Source: Streptomyces sp. NBC_01262 (GTDB lineage Bacteria > Actinomycetota > Actinomycetes > Streptomycetales > Streptomycetaceae). From it: DNA of 64,000 bases. Each line of letters starts with the position of its first letter. Positions within the stretch are counted from its first letter, which is position 1. A program made the position numbers and the translations under genes. Positions 33,361 through 40,449 of the stretch are shown in pieces. Below the pieces are notes generated by a model. That model saw only the letters and a list, made by a program, of their open reading frames with translations. It did no database searches and was not told the origin of the DNA. Where the stretch lies: NCBI RefSeq assembly GCF_036226365.1, contig NZ_CP108462.1, positions 9,098,501 through 9,162,500 on the forward strand. Reading direction: 5' to 3'.

Positions 33361-34020
33361 TCAGGCCAGACCCGCGTGGTGAACGGTCAGGGCGATCTGC
33401 ACCCGGTTGGTGTGTTCCAGCTTGGTGAGGATGTGCGAGACATGGGCCTTGACGGTGGCCAGGCTCATGTACAGCTCGGCTGCGATCTCCGCGTTGGTCT
33501 TGCCCTGGCCCACGGCCACCGCGACTTCCCGTTCCCGCTCGCCCAGCCGGTCGAGCCTGGTGCGCGCCTCGGTGGCCTCCGGCCGCTGGTCCGTCGCCGT
33601 GCCCTGGGTGACCTGGGCGATGAGCTGCTCGGTCACCGCGGGTGAGAGCACCGGCTCACCCGCCTTCACCCTGCGCACCGCCGCGACGATCTCGGCGGGC
33701 GGGGTGTGCTTGAGCAGGAAGCCGGCCGCGCCGGCGCGCAGCGCGCTGAGGACCTGGTCGTCGGCCTTGAAGGTCGTCAGCATCACGACGGCCGGCGGAC
33801 GGGGACGGGCACGGAGCAGCCTGGTCGCCGCCAGGCCGTCCACGCCGGGCATACGGATGTCCATCAGCACCAGGTCGGGGGCGTACTCGTCGACCAGTGC
33901 GGGGACCTCGCCGCCGTCCCCCGCCTCGGCGACGACCTCGATGTCGTCGGCACCGCTGAGCATCAGGCGCAGTCCCGAGCGGACCAGCGGGTCGTCGTCG
34001 ACGAGCAGTACACGGATCAT
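33361..34020 (-). CDS. NarL/LuxR-type response regulator
   Basis: A 219-residue response regulator. The receiver domain has acidic residues at 8-10 and phospho-acceptor Asp54 in LMDIRMPG, with Lys in GFLLKHT. The C-terminal LuxR/GerE helix-turn-helix (LGEREREVAVAVGQGKTNAEI, then SLATVKAHVSHILTKL) binds DNA. The gene overlaps its kinase by ATGA. The divergent ABC transporter genes are its likely target, and three phased CTTTGG repeats between the two operons are candidate sites. Confidence 0.92.
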   Translation of the reverse strand: MIRVLLVDDDPLVRSGLRLMLSGADDIEVVAEAGDGGEVPALVDEYAPDLVLMDIRMPGVDGLAATRLLRARPRPPAVVMLTTFKADDQVLSALRAGAAGFLLKHTPPAEIVAAVRRVKAGEPVLSPAVTEQLIAQVTQGTATDQRPEATEARTRLDRLGEREREVAVAVGQGKTNAEIAAELYMSLATVKAHVSHILTKLEHTNRVQIALTVHHAGLA

Positions 34021-35201
34021 GCGGGCCAGGGTAGCCAGGCGCGCAGCACATAGTCCGCTCCGGCCCGGCCGTGGCTGAGTCTGCCCCCGGCCAGCGTGAC
34101 GCGTTCCTCCAGGCCGATCAGCCCCTGCCCGGCTCCCGGGATGGTGCGGTCGCGGGTGGCCTCGCGTCCGGCCGGATTGGTCATCTCCAGGCTGAGCCCG
34201 TCGCCGGGGCCGCCTTCCACGGTGATCCTGACCGGTGAGCCGTGGGCGTGTTTTCTGGCGTTCGTCAGTCCTTCCTGGACGATCCGGTAGGCCGTGAGTC
34301 CGGCGATACCCGCCGGACCGCCCGCCTCGGCGCAGCGCAGGTCGAGGTCGACGCGCATGCCGGCGTCCTGTGACTCCTTGACCAGGCCGGGCACCTCGGC
34401 GAGGCCGGTCTGCGGGGGCCGGGTGCCGTCCCAGGCGGGGTCCTCGGCGGGCGAACGCAATACCCGCAGCACCACCTGAAGGTCTTCCAGCGCCTGGTGT
34501 GCGCTCTCCCTGATCACGGCGGCGGCGCGGGCGGTCTCCTGCGCGGACGCGCCGGAGTTGAACTCCAGCGCACCCGCGTGGACGCTCAGCAGGGAGAGCC
34601 GGTGGGCCAGGACATCGTGCATCTCGCGCGCGATGTCCTCCCTGGCCTGGCGCTGGGCGTGCCGGCCACGCAGTACCGCCTCCGCTTCGGCCCGTTCGGT
34701 GCGCTCGCTCAGGGACCGGACGAACAGCCCCCAGCCGATCGCGGCGGCGATCAGAACGCTCACGATCACCGCGCTCGCCATCTGCGCCCCGGAGAACAGG
34801 GAGTGCGTCAGGAAGTAGACGGGTCTCGGCAGCAGCGCCAGCAGTGCGACGGTCAGGATGGTGCGCGGCGGCCTGAGGACGGCGACCGTGAAGAGCGCCA
34901 CGACCAGGGGCGCTACGAGGGCCGGGGAGATGGCTGCGGCCGCCACGGCCACGACGGCGACAGCGGTCGGCCACCGCCTGCGCCACCACAGCATTGCGAC
35001 GGCCGCCAGGGAGAGCGGGTTCACGTCCCAGGTGAAGTCGAACGGCAGCCGGACCGAGAGGAGGCGCAGGCTGTCGAACGGCCATGTGCCGGTGCCGAGG
35101 TCCGGACCCAGCGCCTCGCCACGGGAGAGGGCGGCCGACAGCACAAGGGCCAGTACGACAAGGCCGAGGTCGATGGTCTTCTCACGCCGGTAGCCGCTCA
35201 C
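34017..35201 (-). CDS. Sensor histidine kinase (HisKA_3 type)
   Basis: A 394-residue kinase with four to five membrane helices in residues 10-165 and very short outer loops, so it probably senses a membrane-embedded signal such as cell-envelope stress. The phospho-acceptor is His195 in EMHDVLAHRLSLL, the dimerisation motif of NarX/DesK-like kinases; the HATPase part has an N-box and GQGLIGLEERV. GTG 35201 is chosen because residues VSGYRREKTIDLG begin the typical N terminus; no strong ribosome site is seen, and upstream in-frame codons to 35330 would run into the putative operator region. Transcribed ahead of the response regulator, divergent from the ABC genes. Confidence 0.88.
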   Translation of the reverse strand: MSGYRREKTIDLGLVVLALVLSAALSRGEALGPDLGTGTWPFDSLRLLSVRLPFDFTWDVNPLSLAAVAMLWWRRRWPTAVAVVAVAAAAISPALVAPLVVALFTVAVLRPPRTILTVALLALLPRPVYFLTHSLFSGAQMASAVIVSVLIAAAIGWGLFVRSLSERTERAEAEAVLRGRHAQRQAREDIAREMHDVLAHRLSLLSVHAGALEFNSGASAQETARAAAVIRESAHQALEDLQVVLRVLRSPAEDPAWDGTRPPQTGLAEVPGLVKESQDAGMRVDLDLRCAEAGGPAGIAGLTAYRIVQEGLTNARKHAHGSPVRITVEGGPGDGLSLEMTNPAGREATRDRTIPGAGQGLIGLEERVTLAGGRLSHGRAGADYVLRAWLPWPA

Positions 35202-35267
35202 AAGCGACAAATGTAGAGCGGCCGTCGACGGGTGCCCAGGGCCGAAGAGCCCGACGGGCCAACCGCA

Positions 35268-35343
35268 GACTTTGGTCTGTCGCCCGGCGCCCCGAACCGC
35301 GCCGAGTACGCCTTTGGTCTGCGCGAACACCGACTTTGGGCCG
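35268..35343. promoter_or_regulatory. Three phased CTTTGG repeats between kinase and ABC operon
   Basis: CTTTGG occurs at 35270-35275, 35312-35317 and 35334-35339, each inside a longer related word (ACTTTGGTCTG, CCTTTGGTCTG, ACTTTGGGCCG). Spacings are 42 and 22 bases, close to four and two helical turns, so all copies face the same side of the helix. This is the pattern expected for a response-regulator operator. Confidence 0.5.
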
Positions 35344-35380
35344 AAGCCGTCCGCAAGCCGGCGCTTCTAGCGTTTCGGCC

Positions 35381-36301
35381 ATGAAGAATCACGTTCCAGC
35401 ACTGGAAGCCGTGGGGCTCGGCAGGCGCTACAAGCGCGGCTGGGCGTTGCGGGACTGCTCGTTCCGGCTGCCGGCCGGCCGGATCTGCGCGCTGGTCGGT
35501 CCGAACGGCGCCGGCAAGACGACCCTGCTGTCGCTGGCCGCCGACCTGCTGGAGCCGAGCACCGGCACCATCCGGCTGGGCGGGCACGCGGCCCGGTCCG
35601 CCGGGGCCCGGCAGCACACGGCGTTCCTCAGTCAGGAGAAGGCCCTCTATCCGGGCTTCCGGGTGTCCGAGACGCTGCGTATGGGCCTTGAGCTGAATCC
35701 GACCTGGCACCAGGAGACCGCCGAACGCATCGTCGCCGCGGGCAACGTCCCGATGGACGCCAGGGTCGGCACCCTGTCCGGCGGCCAGCGCACCCGGGTG
35801 GCCTTCGCGCTGGCCCTGGGGAAGCGGCCCCGGCTGCTGCTGCTCGACGAACCGATGGCCGATCTGGACCCGCTGGTCCGGCGGCAGATGATGGAGACGC
35901 TGATGACCGAGGCCGCCCAGAACGGTGCGACCGTCGTGATGTCCTCCCACCTGGTGTCCGAGCTCGACGGAGTCTGCGACTTCCTGGTCCTGATCGGCAA
36001 CGGCACGGTCAGGCTGGCCGGTGATGTGGCCGAACTGATCGGCGCCCACCGCATGGTCTCCGTCCCCGACGCGGACGCGCGGCGGCTGGCGAACCTGCCA
36101 GGCCAGGTGACCGTCGACACCCGCAGCGAGGGCGGGCGCACCACGGCGCTGATCCGCCCGCGCGGTCCGCTTCCGGCGGACACCGAGCCGGTCCTGCCGA
36201 GCCTGGAGGAACTGCTGCTGGCCCATCTGCGGACGGACGACGTGGCGCCGCTGATCACGTCCACCGCCCGTCCCGGTTCGCATCACGAGGTGACGGCATG
36301 A
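35381..36301 (+). CDS. ABC transporter ATP-binding protein
   Basis: A 306-residue ATPase subunit: Walker A GPNGAGKTT (40-48), Q-loop FLSQEKALY, signature LSGGQRTR, Walker B RLLLLDEPMADLDP, switch His in MSSHLVSEL. It is of the type that pairs with a separate ABC-2-like permease for export of drugs, lantibiotics or lipids. Its stop overlaps the permease start (ATGA). It is divergent from a sensor kinase/response regulator pair, suggesting induction by the compound it removes. Confidence 0.92.
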   Translation: MKNHVPALEAVGLGRRYKRGWALRDCSFRLPAGRICALVGPNGAGKTTLLSLAADLLEPSTGTIRLGGHAARSAGARQHTAFLSQEKALYPGFRVSETLRMGLELNPTWHQETAERIVAAGNVPMDARVGTLSGGQRTRVAFALALGKRPRLLLLDEPMADLDPLVRRQMMETLMTEAAQNGATVVMSSHLVSELDGVCDFLVLIGNGTVRLAGDVAELIGAHRMVSVPDADARRLANLPGQVTVDTRSEGGRTTALIRPRGPLPADTEPVLPSLEELLLAHLRTDDVAPLITSTARPGSHHEVTA

Positions 36302-37323
36302 GCGTGTCCCTGATCCCCTACCGCCCGTCGACCCCGGCCTCGGCCCGGACCGGGTCCGGACTGCGGCTGCGGGGGCTGACCTGGCTGGTCTGGCGGCAGA
36401 ACCGGCTGGCGTTCTGGATCGGGCTGGGTGTCGCGGCCGCTGTCGCGGCGTACTCGATCGTGCGGCACCAGGAGATGGTGACCGCCATCGCCCAGGGGCA
36501 TCTCGACGCCTGCCGGGGGACCACGGTCCCGGCCGGGACCTGTGCCAACAAGCTCGTCGCCTTCGGCCAGACCTATCAGTACCCGATGCGCAGGCCGCTC
36601 CAGGCCATGCTGGCGCTGCCGTTGCTCTTCGGCGTCTTCCTGGGCGGCCCCCAGCTGGCGCAGGAACTGGAGTCCGGCACCTACCGGACGGTGTGCACGC
36701 AGTCCGTCACACGGCTGCGCTGGTTCGCGGCCAAGCTGCTCGTCCCCGTGGCCCTGACGGTGGTGATCAGCGGGACGATCGCCGCCGCGATGACCTGGTG
36801 GTGGCAGCCCGCCGGGGATCTCCTGGGGGCCTGGTTCCCCTGGTATCAGTGGTACCCCTACGACGGCATCGGCCCCGTGCTGGTCGGCCTGTCCGTGCTG
36901 TCCCTGCTCATCGGCGTGACCGCGGGCCTGATCCTGCGCCGTACGGTCCTGGCGATGGGCGCGACCGTGGTCCTGGGCGCGGGCGCGATGTATCTGCTCG
37001 AATCGGTCCGGGGCCATCTGCTGCCCACCACCCTGGCCACGGTCCAGCACACCACCGGCTCCGCCGCGCCGGCGGACGCTTGGGTGCTCGCCGAGGGCCC
37101 GGTCAACGCCACCGGGCAACGCGTGCCGGACCTGCTGAGCTGCTACGCGGCCGACGACTACTCGAAGTGCCTTGTCCAGCACGGCAGGACCGGCCGCTGG
37201 GCGGAATTCCATCCGGCGTCCCATCTGTGGCCCCTGCAGTGGGCCGAGACCGGCCTGTGCCTGCTGCTGGCAGCCGCGCTCACCGGGCTGTGCGTCCAGG
37301 TGATCCGCCACCGCCTGGCCTGA
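36298..37323 (+). CDS. ABC transporter permease
   Basis: A 341-residue membrane protein with about six helices (near 40-58, 103-120, 150-172, 195-218, 222-240 and 318-336). The FLGGPQLAQELESGTYR segment and large extracytoplasmic loops match ABC-2-type permeases that associate with the BcrA/CcmA-like ATPase encoded just upstream. The substrate is unknown. A loop with three Cys residues (Cys73, Cys82 and the DLLSCYAADDYSKC pair region) may form disulfides outside the cell. Confidence 0.82.
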   Translation: MSVSLIPYRPSTPASARTGSGLRLRGLTWLVWRQNRLAFWIGLGVAAAVAAYSIVRHQEMVTAIAQGHLDACRGTTVPAGTCANKLVAFGQTYQYPMRRPLQAMLALPLLFGVFLGGPQLAQELESGTYRTVCTQSVTRLRWFAAKLLVPVALTVVISGTIAAAMTWWWQPAGDLLGAWFPWYQWYPYDGIGPVLVGLSVLSLLIGVTAGLILRRTVLAMGATVVLGAGAMYLLESVRGHLLPTTLATVQHTTGSAAPADAWVLAEGPVNATGQRVPDLLSCYAADDYSKCLVQHGRTGRWAEFHPASHLWPLQWAETGLCLLLAAALTGLCVQVIRHRLA

Positions 37324-37371
37324 GTCCGACCACCAACCCACCGTAATCACCCGATCCGGGGAAGGTTTCCC

Positions 37372-38151
37372 ATGCCCTTGTACAGGCGAATACGACGGCC
37401 GCGAATACTCATCGCCCTCGCGACAGCCGTTACCGGCGTCCTGGCCGTGACGCTGACTCTGGCCCTGACGGTCACGACGTACGATCACACCTCGCCGCGC
37501 GCCGCCCGGGACAAGGCATCGGGATCGGTGTCCGGAGCCGTCGACTGCCGCAAGGCGAAGTGCGTGGCCCTCACCTTCGACGGCGGCCCCAGTCCGACGA
37601 CCCCCGCACTGCTGGACATCCTGAAGAGGGACCATCTGCACGCGACGTTCTTCGTGCAGGGCAAAGGCCACATCGCCAAGTACCCCAAGATCCTCCGCCG
37701 TATCGCGGACGAGGGGAACGAGATCGGCAACCACACCTGGAATCACAGGATCCTGACGCGGATCGGCACGGACGACGCCCGCCAGGAACTGACCCGCACA
37801 CAGGACGCCATCGAGAGGATCACCGGCACCGCGCCCGTCCTGATGCGTCCGCCGCAGGGCCGCACCAACCGCAAGGTGGCCTCGATCTGCCGGGAACTGG
37901 GCCTGGCACAGGTGCTGTGGAGCGTCACCGCCAAGGACTACGAGACGACCGACTCGGCCCTGATCACCGAGCGGGTGCTCGACCAGACCCACCGCGACGG
38001 CATCATCCTGCTGCACGACCTGCACAAGGGGACCGTGCCCGCCGTCCCGGGGATCATCAGGGCGCTCACGCAGCGCGGCTACACCATCGTCACGGTGTCG
38101 CAGCTGCTCGCCCCAGCCAGGCCCCGGCCGGGGATGGTCTACCGGCCCTGA
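37372..38151 (+). CDS. Polysaccharide deacetylase (CE4/NodB), membrane-anchored or secreted
   Basis: A 259-residue protein with an N-terminal membrane/signal segment (11-35) and a NodB domain. Motif 1 reads ALTFDGGPS: the catalytic Asp70 is kept, but the second Asp, normally a metal ligand, is Gly71. Motif 2 is His121-T-W-N-His125, motif 3 RPPQG (159-163), and the late motif LLHD is present. CE4 enzymes remove N- or O-acetyl groups from peptidoglycan, chitin or xylan. The Gly variant occurs in actinobacterial members, so activity is not excluded. It starts 48 bases after the permease gene behind GGGGAAGG and may be part of that operon, suggesting a cell-wall-directed role. Confidence 0.87.
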   Translation: MPLYRRIRRPRILIALATAVTGVLAVTLTLALTVTTYDHTSPRAARDKASGSVSGAVDCRKAKCVALTFDGGPSPTTPALLDILKRDHLHATFFVQGKGHIAKYPKILRRIADEGNEIGNHTWNHRILTRIGTDDARQELTRTQDAIERITGTAPVLMRPPQGRTNRKVASICRELGLAQVLWSVTAKDYETTDSALITERVLDQTHRDGIILLHDLHKGTVPAVPGIIRALTQRGYTIVTVSQLLAPARPRPGMVYRP

Positions 38152-38159
38152 ACAACCCG

Positions 38160-38540
38160 TCAGCTGTCGAAGCGGCGCCGGGAGGCATCGATGTGACCGA
38201 GGTACTGGTGGGTCCAGTCGCACATTCCGTGGACCGTCTCCCGCAGAGCCCGGCCCGGCTCGGTGAGGGTGTACTCGACCCGCGGCGGCACGGTGGGGTA
38301 CACGGTCCGCTCGACCAGGCCGTTGCGCTCCATCATGCGCAGGTTCTGGGTGAGCATCTTGTGGCTGATGCCCTCGATCTCCTGGCGCAGCTCACTGAAG
38401 CGCAGGGTGCGTCCACCCAGAATGTCGATGATCAGGAACGCCCACTTGTTGGCGATATCGGAGAAGATCTCCCGTGCCAGGGAGTCCGCCCGCGTCAGGT
38501 CCGCCTCCTCGGGCGAGTCCCGGAACTGCTTGGTCACCAT
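38160..38540 (-). CDS. HxlR-family transcriptional regulator
   Basis: A 126-residue winged helix protein of the HxlR/MarR-like class: IANKWAFLIIDILGGRTLRFSELRQEIEGISHKMLTQNLRMMERNGLV is the family core, followed by the wing RVEYTLTEPGRAL. These regulators often control the gene beside them and respond to reactive or aromatic compounds, frequently without a Cys. Here the neighbour is a divergent RidA-type gene 99 bases away. ATG 38540 has a GGGGAA site. Confidence 0.9.
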   Translation of the reverse strand: MVTKQFRDSPEEADLTRADSLAREIFSDIANKWAFLIIDILGGRTLRFSELRQEIEGISHKMLTQNLRMMERNGLVERTVYPTVPPRVEYTLTEPGRALRETVHGMCDWTHQYLGHIDASRRRFDS

Positions 38541-38553
38541 AAGGTTCCCCAGT

Positions 38554-38565
38554 CACTGAAAAGTG
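38554..38565. promoter_or_regulatory. Possible HxlR operator
   Basis: CACT-GAAA-AGTG is a small inverted repeat 14 bases upstream of the HxlR start, in the shared region with the RidA gene. Short arms make this tentative. Confidence 0.3.
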
Positions 38566-38639
38566 CGTTCTTCCATGTCAGCGGCCACTCTCCTACGGTT
38601 CCTGAGTAACCACAAGAGACCACGAAGAAGGCAGGCAGC

Positions 38640-39047
38640 ATGGCCATCACCCTGGTGAACCCCGACGGGTTGCCGAAGATCGACGCGTACCGGCAGGTGT
38701 CGGTCGCCACCGGCTCGAAGCTGGTCTTCATCGCCGGACAGGTCGCCTGGGACGCCGACGGCGTCACCGTCGGCGAAGGCGACCTCGCCGCCCAGGTCGA
38801 GCAGTGCTACCTCAACGTGGCCACCGCCCTCGCCGGCGTCGGCGGCTCCTTCGACGACCTGGCGAAGCTGACCGTCTACGTCGTCGACTGGACCCCCGAC
38901 AAAATGCCCCTGTTCGGAGAAGGCGTCGCCCGGGCGGCCGCGAAGCTGGGACTCACCCCGGTACCGCCCGGCTCGCTGATCGGCGTCGCGACACTGGACG
39001 TCCCCGACCATCTGGTCGAGGTCGAGGCCGTCGCGGTCATCGACTAG
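38640..39047 (+). CDS. RidA/YjgF-family protein
   Basis: A 135-residue protein of the Rid superfamily, whose founding member hydrolyses reactive enamine/imine intermediates of amino-acid metabolism. Residues FIAGQVAWDADG, VEQCYLNVATALAGVGGSFDDLAKLTVYV and VEVEAVAVID are the family hallmarks. The usual active-site Arg near residue 105 (RxxV-P motif) is not obvious, so it may belong to a Rid subgroup with a different role. Divergent from HxlR. The last 11 bases overlap the convergent conservon GTPase gene. Confidence 0.88.
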   Translation: MAITLVNPDGLPKIDAYRQVSVATGSKLVFIAGQVAWDADGVTVGEGDLAAQVEQCYLNVATALAGVGGSFDDLAKLTVYVVDWTPDKMPLFGEGVARAAAKLGLTPVPPGSLIGVATLDVPDHLVEVEAVAVID

Positions 39048-39654
39048 GCCCTGCCGTCGAGACCTCGGCCTCCAGACCGCGCATGACGTGTTCGAGCAGG
39101 GTGATCAGCACCGACTTGACCGACTCGCGGTCGCGGGCGTCGCACAGCACCAGCGGTACGTGGGGGGAGAGGTCGAGCGCGGTGCGGATCTCCTCGGGGT
39201 CCTCGTCGCAGAGGCCGTCGAAGCAGTTGACGCCGACGGCGAAGGGGATACCGCGGAGTTCGAAGAAGTCGACGGAGGCGAAGCACTGGTCGAGCCGCCG
39301 GGTGTCGGCCAGGACGACCGCGCCGAGGGCGCCGCGGGACAGGTCGTCCCACATGAACCAGAAGCGGTCCTGGCCGGGGGCGCCGAAGAGGTAGATCACG
39401 AGCGCGGAGCTGAGGGTGATCCGGCCGAAGTCCATGGCGACGGTCGTCGTGGACTTCTGCTCGATGCCGACCATGTCGTCGACACCGACGCTGGCTTCGG
39501 TGATGAGTTCCTCGGTGCGCAGCGGCGCGGTCTCGCTGACCGCGCCGACCAGGGTGGTCTTGCCGACTCCGAAGCCGCCGGCAATGAGGATCTTGGCCGC
39601 TGTCGCGTTGGGGGCAAGGGTGGTCGGGCCGGGGTCAGAGTCTACGAATGCCAT
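39037..39654 (-). CDS. Conservon small GTPase (CvnD type)
   Basis: A 205-residue Ras-like GTPase of the MglA/CvnD group: P-loop AGGFGVGKTT (25-34), switch region with TTVAMDFGRI, G3-like FGAPGQDRF and a late NCFDG in place of NKxD. In Streptomyces conservons this protein couples to the sensor kinase and roadblock subunits at the membrane, a bacterial analogue of a G-protein system. Its start lies 20 bases inside the preceding DUF742 gene, so the four genes are one operon. Confidence 0.92.
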   Translation of the reverse strand: MAFVDSDPGPTTLAPNATAAKILIAGGFGVGKTTLVGAVSETAPLRTEELITEASVGVDDMVGIEQKSTTTVAMDFGRITLSSALVIYLFGAPGQDRFWFMWDDLSRGALGAVVLADTRRLDQCFASVDFFELRGIPFAVGVNCFDGLCDEDPEEIRTALDLSPHVPLVLCDARDRESVKSVLITLLEHVMRGLEAEVSTAGPSR

Positions 39655-40009
39655 CGATCACTGCCTGGAGGAAGTGGGCGTCGGGGATGCCGGCCGCGGA
39701 GGGAGAGGAGACGGATACGAGTTCGTGGTCCAGCAGGTCGCCGAGCAGCACCCGCACCACGGCGATGGGCAGGTCGAGCCGGGCGGCGATCTCCACCAGG
39801 GCCGTCGGGGTGCGGCACAGCGCGAGCAGCCGGTGCTGCTCGGGCTGCAGCCGGTCGGCGCGGGTCGGCGGCCTGATGGTGCTGACCAGCGAGATCAGTT
39901 CGATGCCGGTACGGACCGGCGGGGTCCGGCCGCCGGTCAGCGTGTACGGGCGGATGAGAGGGCCGGCGTTGTCATCCGACCAGGGGTCCTCCTGCGACCA
40001 GTGCCTCAT
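39635..40009 (-). CDS. Conservon DUF742 protein (CvnC type)
   Basis: A 124-residue DUF742 protein with the family start (RPYTLTGGRT) and a winged-helix-like core (LCRTPTALVEIAARLDLPIAVVRVLLGDL). It is the third subunit of conservons; DNA binding is suggested by the fold but not established. It overlaps CvnB by ATGA and CvnD by 20 bases. Confidence 0.92.
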   Translation of the reverse strand: MRHWSQEDPWSDDNAGPLIRPYTLTGGRTPPVRTGIELISLVSTIRPPTRADRLQPEQHRLLALCRTPTALVEIAARLDLPIAVVRVLLGDLLDHELVSVSSPSAAGIPDAHFLQAVIDGIRRL

Positions 40010-40449
40010 CCATGCTCACCGCCGTCCGGTGGAATGGGGAGGCGGTACTCGGGGAAGCGCGGGGCGGCGCTGAGGAACTGGCCGACCTGCCGGACGAGCA
40101 TCGTCATCTCGTAGGCGACGGTGGCCACATCCACCTCCGAGGTGGCGAGCACCGCGAGCCGGGCGCCGTCGCCCGCGGTGGTGACGAACAGGAAGAGATC
40201 GTCCATCTCGATGACGGTCTGCTGCACCCGGCCCCCGCCGAAGTGGCGGCTGGTGCCCTGGGCCAGGGACTGCAGGCCCGAGGCGATGGCCGCGAGCTGC
40301 TCGGCGTCCTCGCGGGCCAGCCCCTCGGAGGCGCCGACGAGCAGACCGTCCTCGGACAGCACGATCGTGTGCAGGGTCTCCGGGATCCGCGTGATCAGGC
40401 CGTCCAGGAGCCAAGCCAGCCCGCTCTGCGTGGTGTTGGTCGCTGTCAT
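40006..40449 (-). CDS. Conservon roadblock/LC7 protein (CvnB type)
   Basis: A 147-residue roadblock/LC7-domain protein: LDGLITRIPETLHTIVLSEDGLLVGAS and LFVTTAGDGARLAVLAT are typical strands. In MglA/MglB-like systems such proteins control the nucleotide state of the small GTPase. The start overlaps the stop of the kinase gene. Confidence 0.93.
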   Translation of the reverse strand: MTATNTTQSGLAWLLDGLITRIPETLHTIVLSEDGLLVGASEGLAREDAEQLAAIASGLQSLAQGTSRHFGGGRVQQTVIEMDDLFLFVTTAGDGARLAVLATSEVDVATVAYEMTMLVRQVGQFLSAAPRFPEYRLPIPPDGGEHG

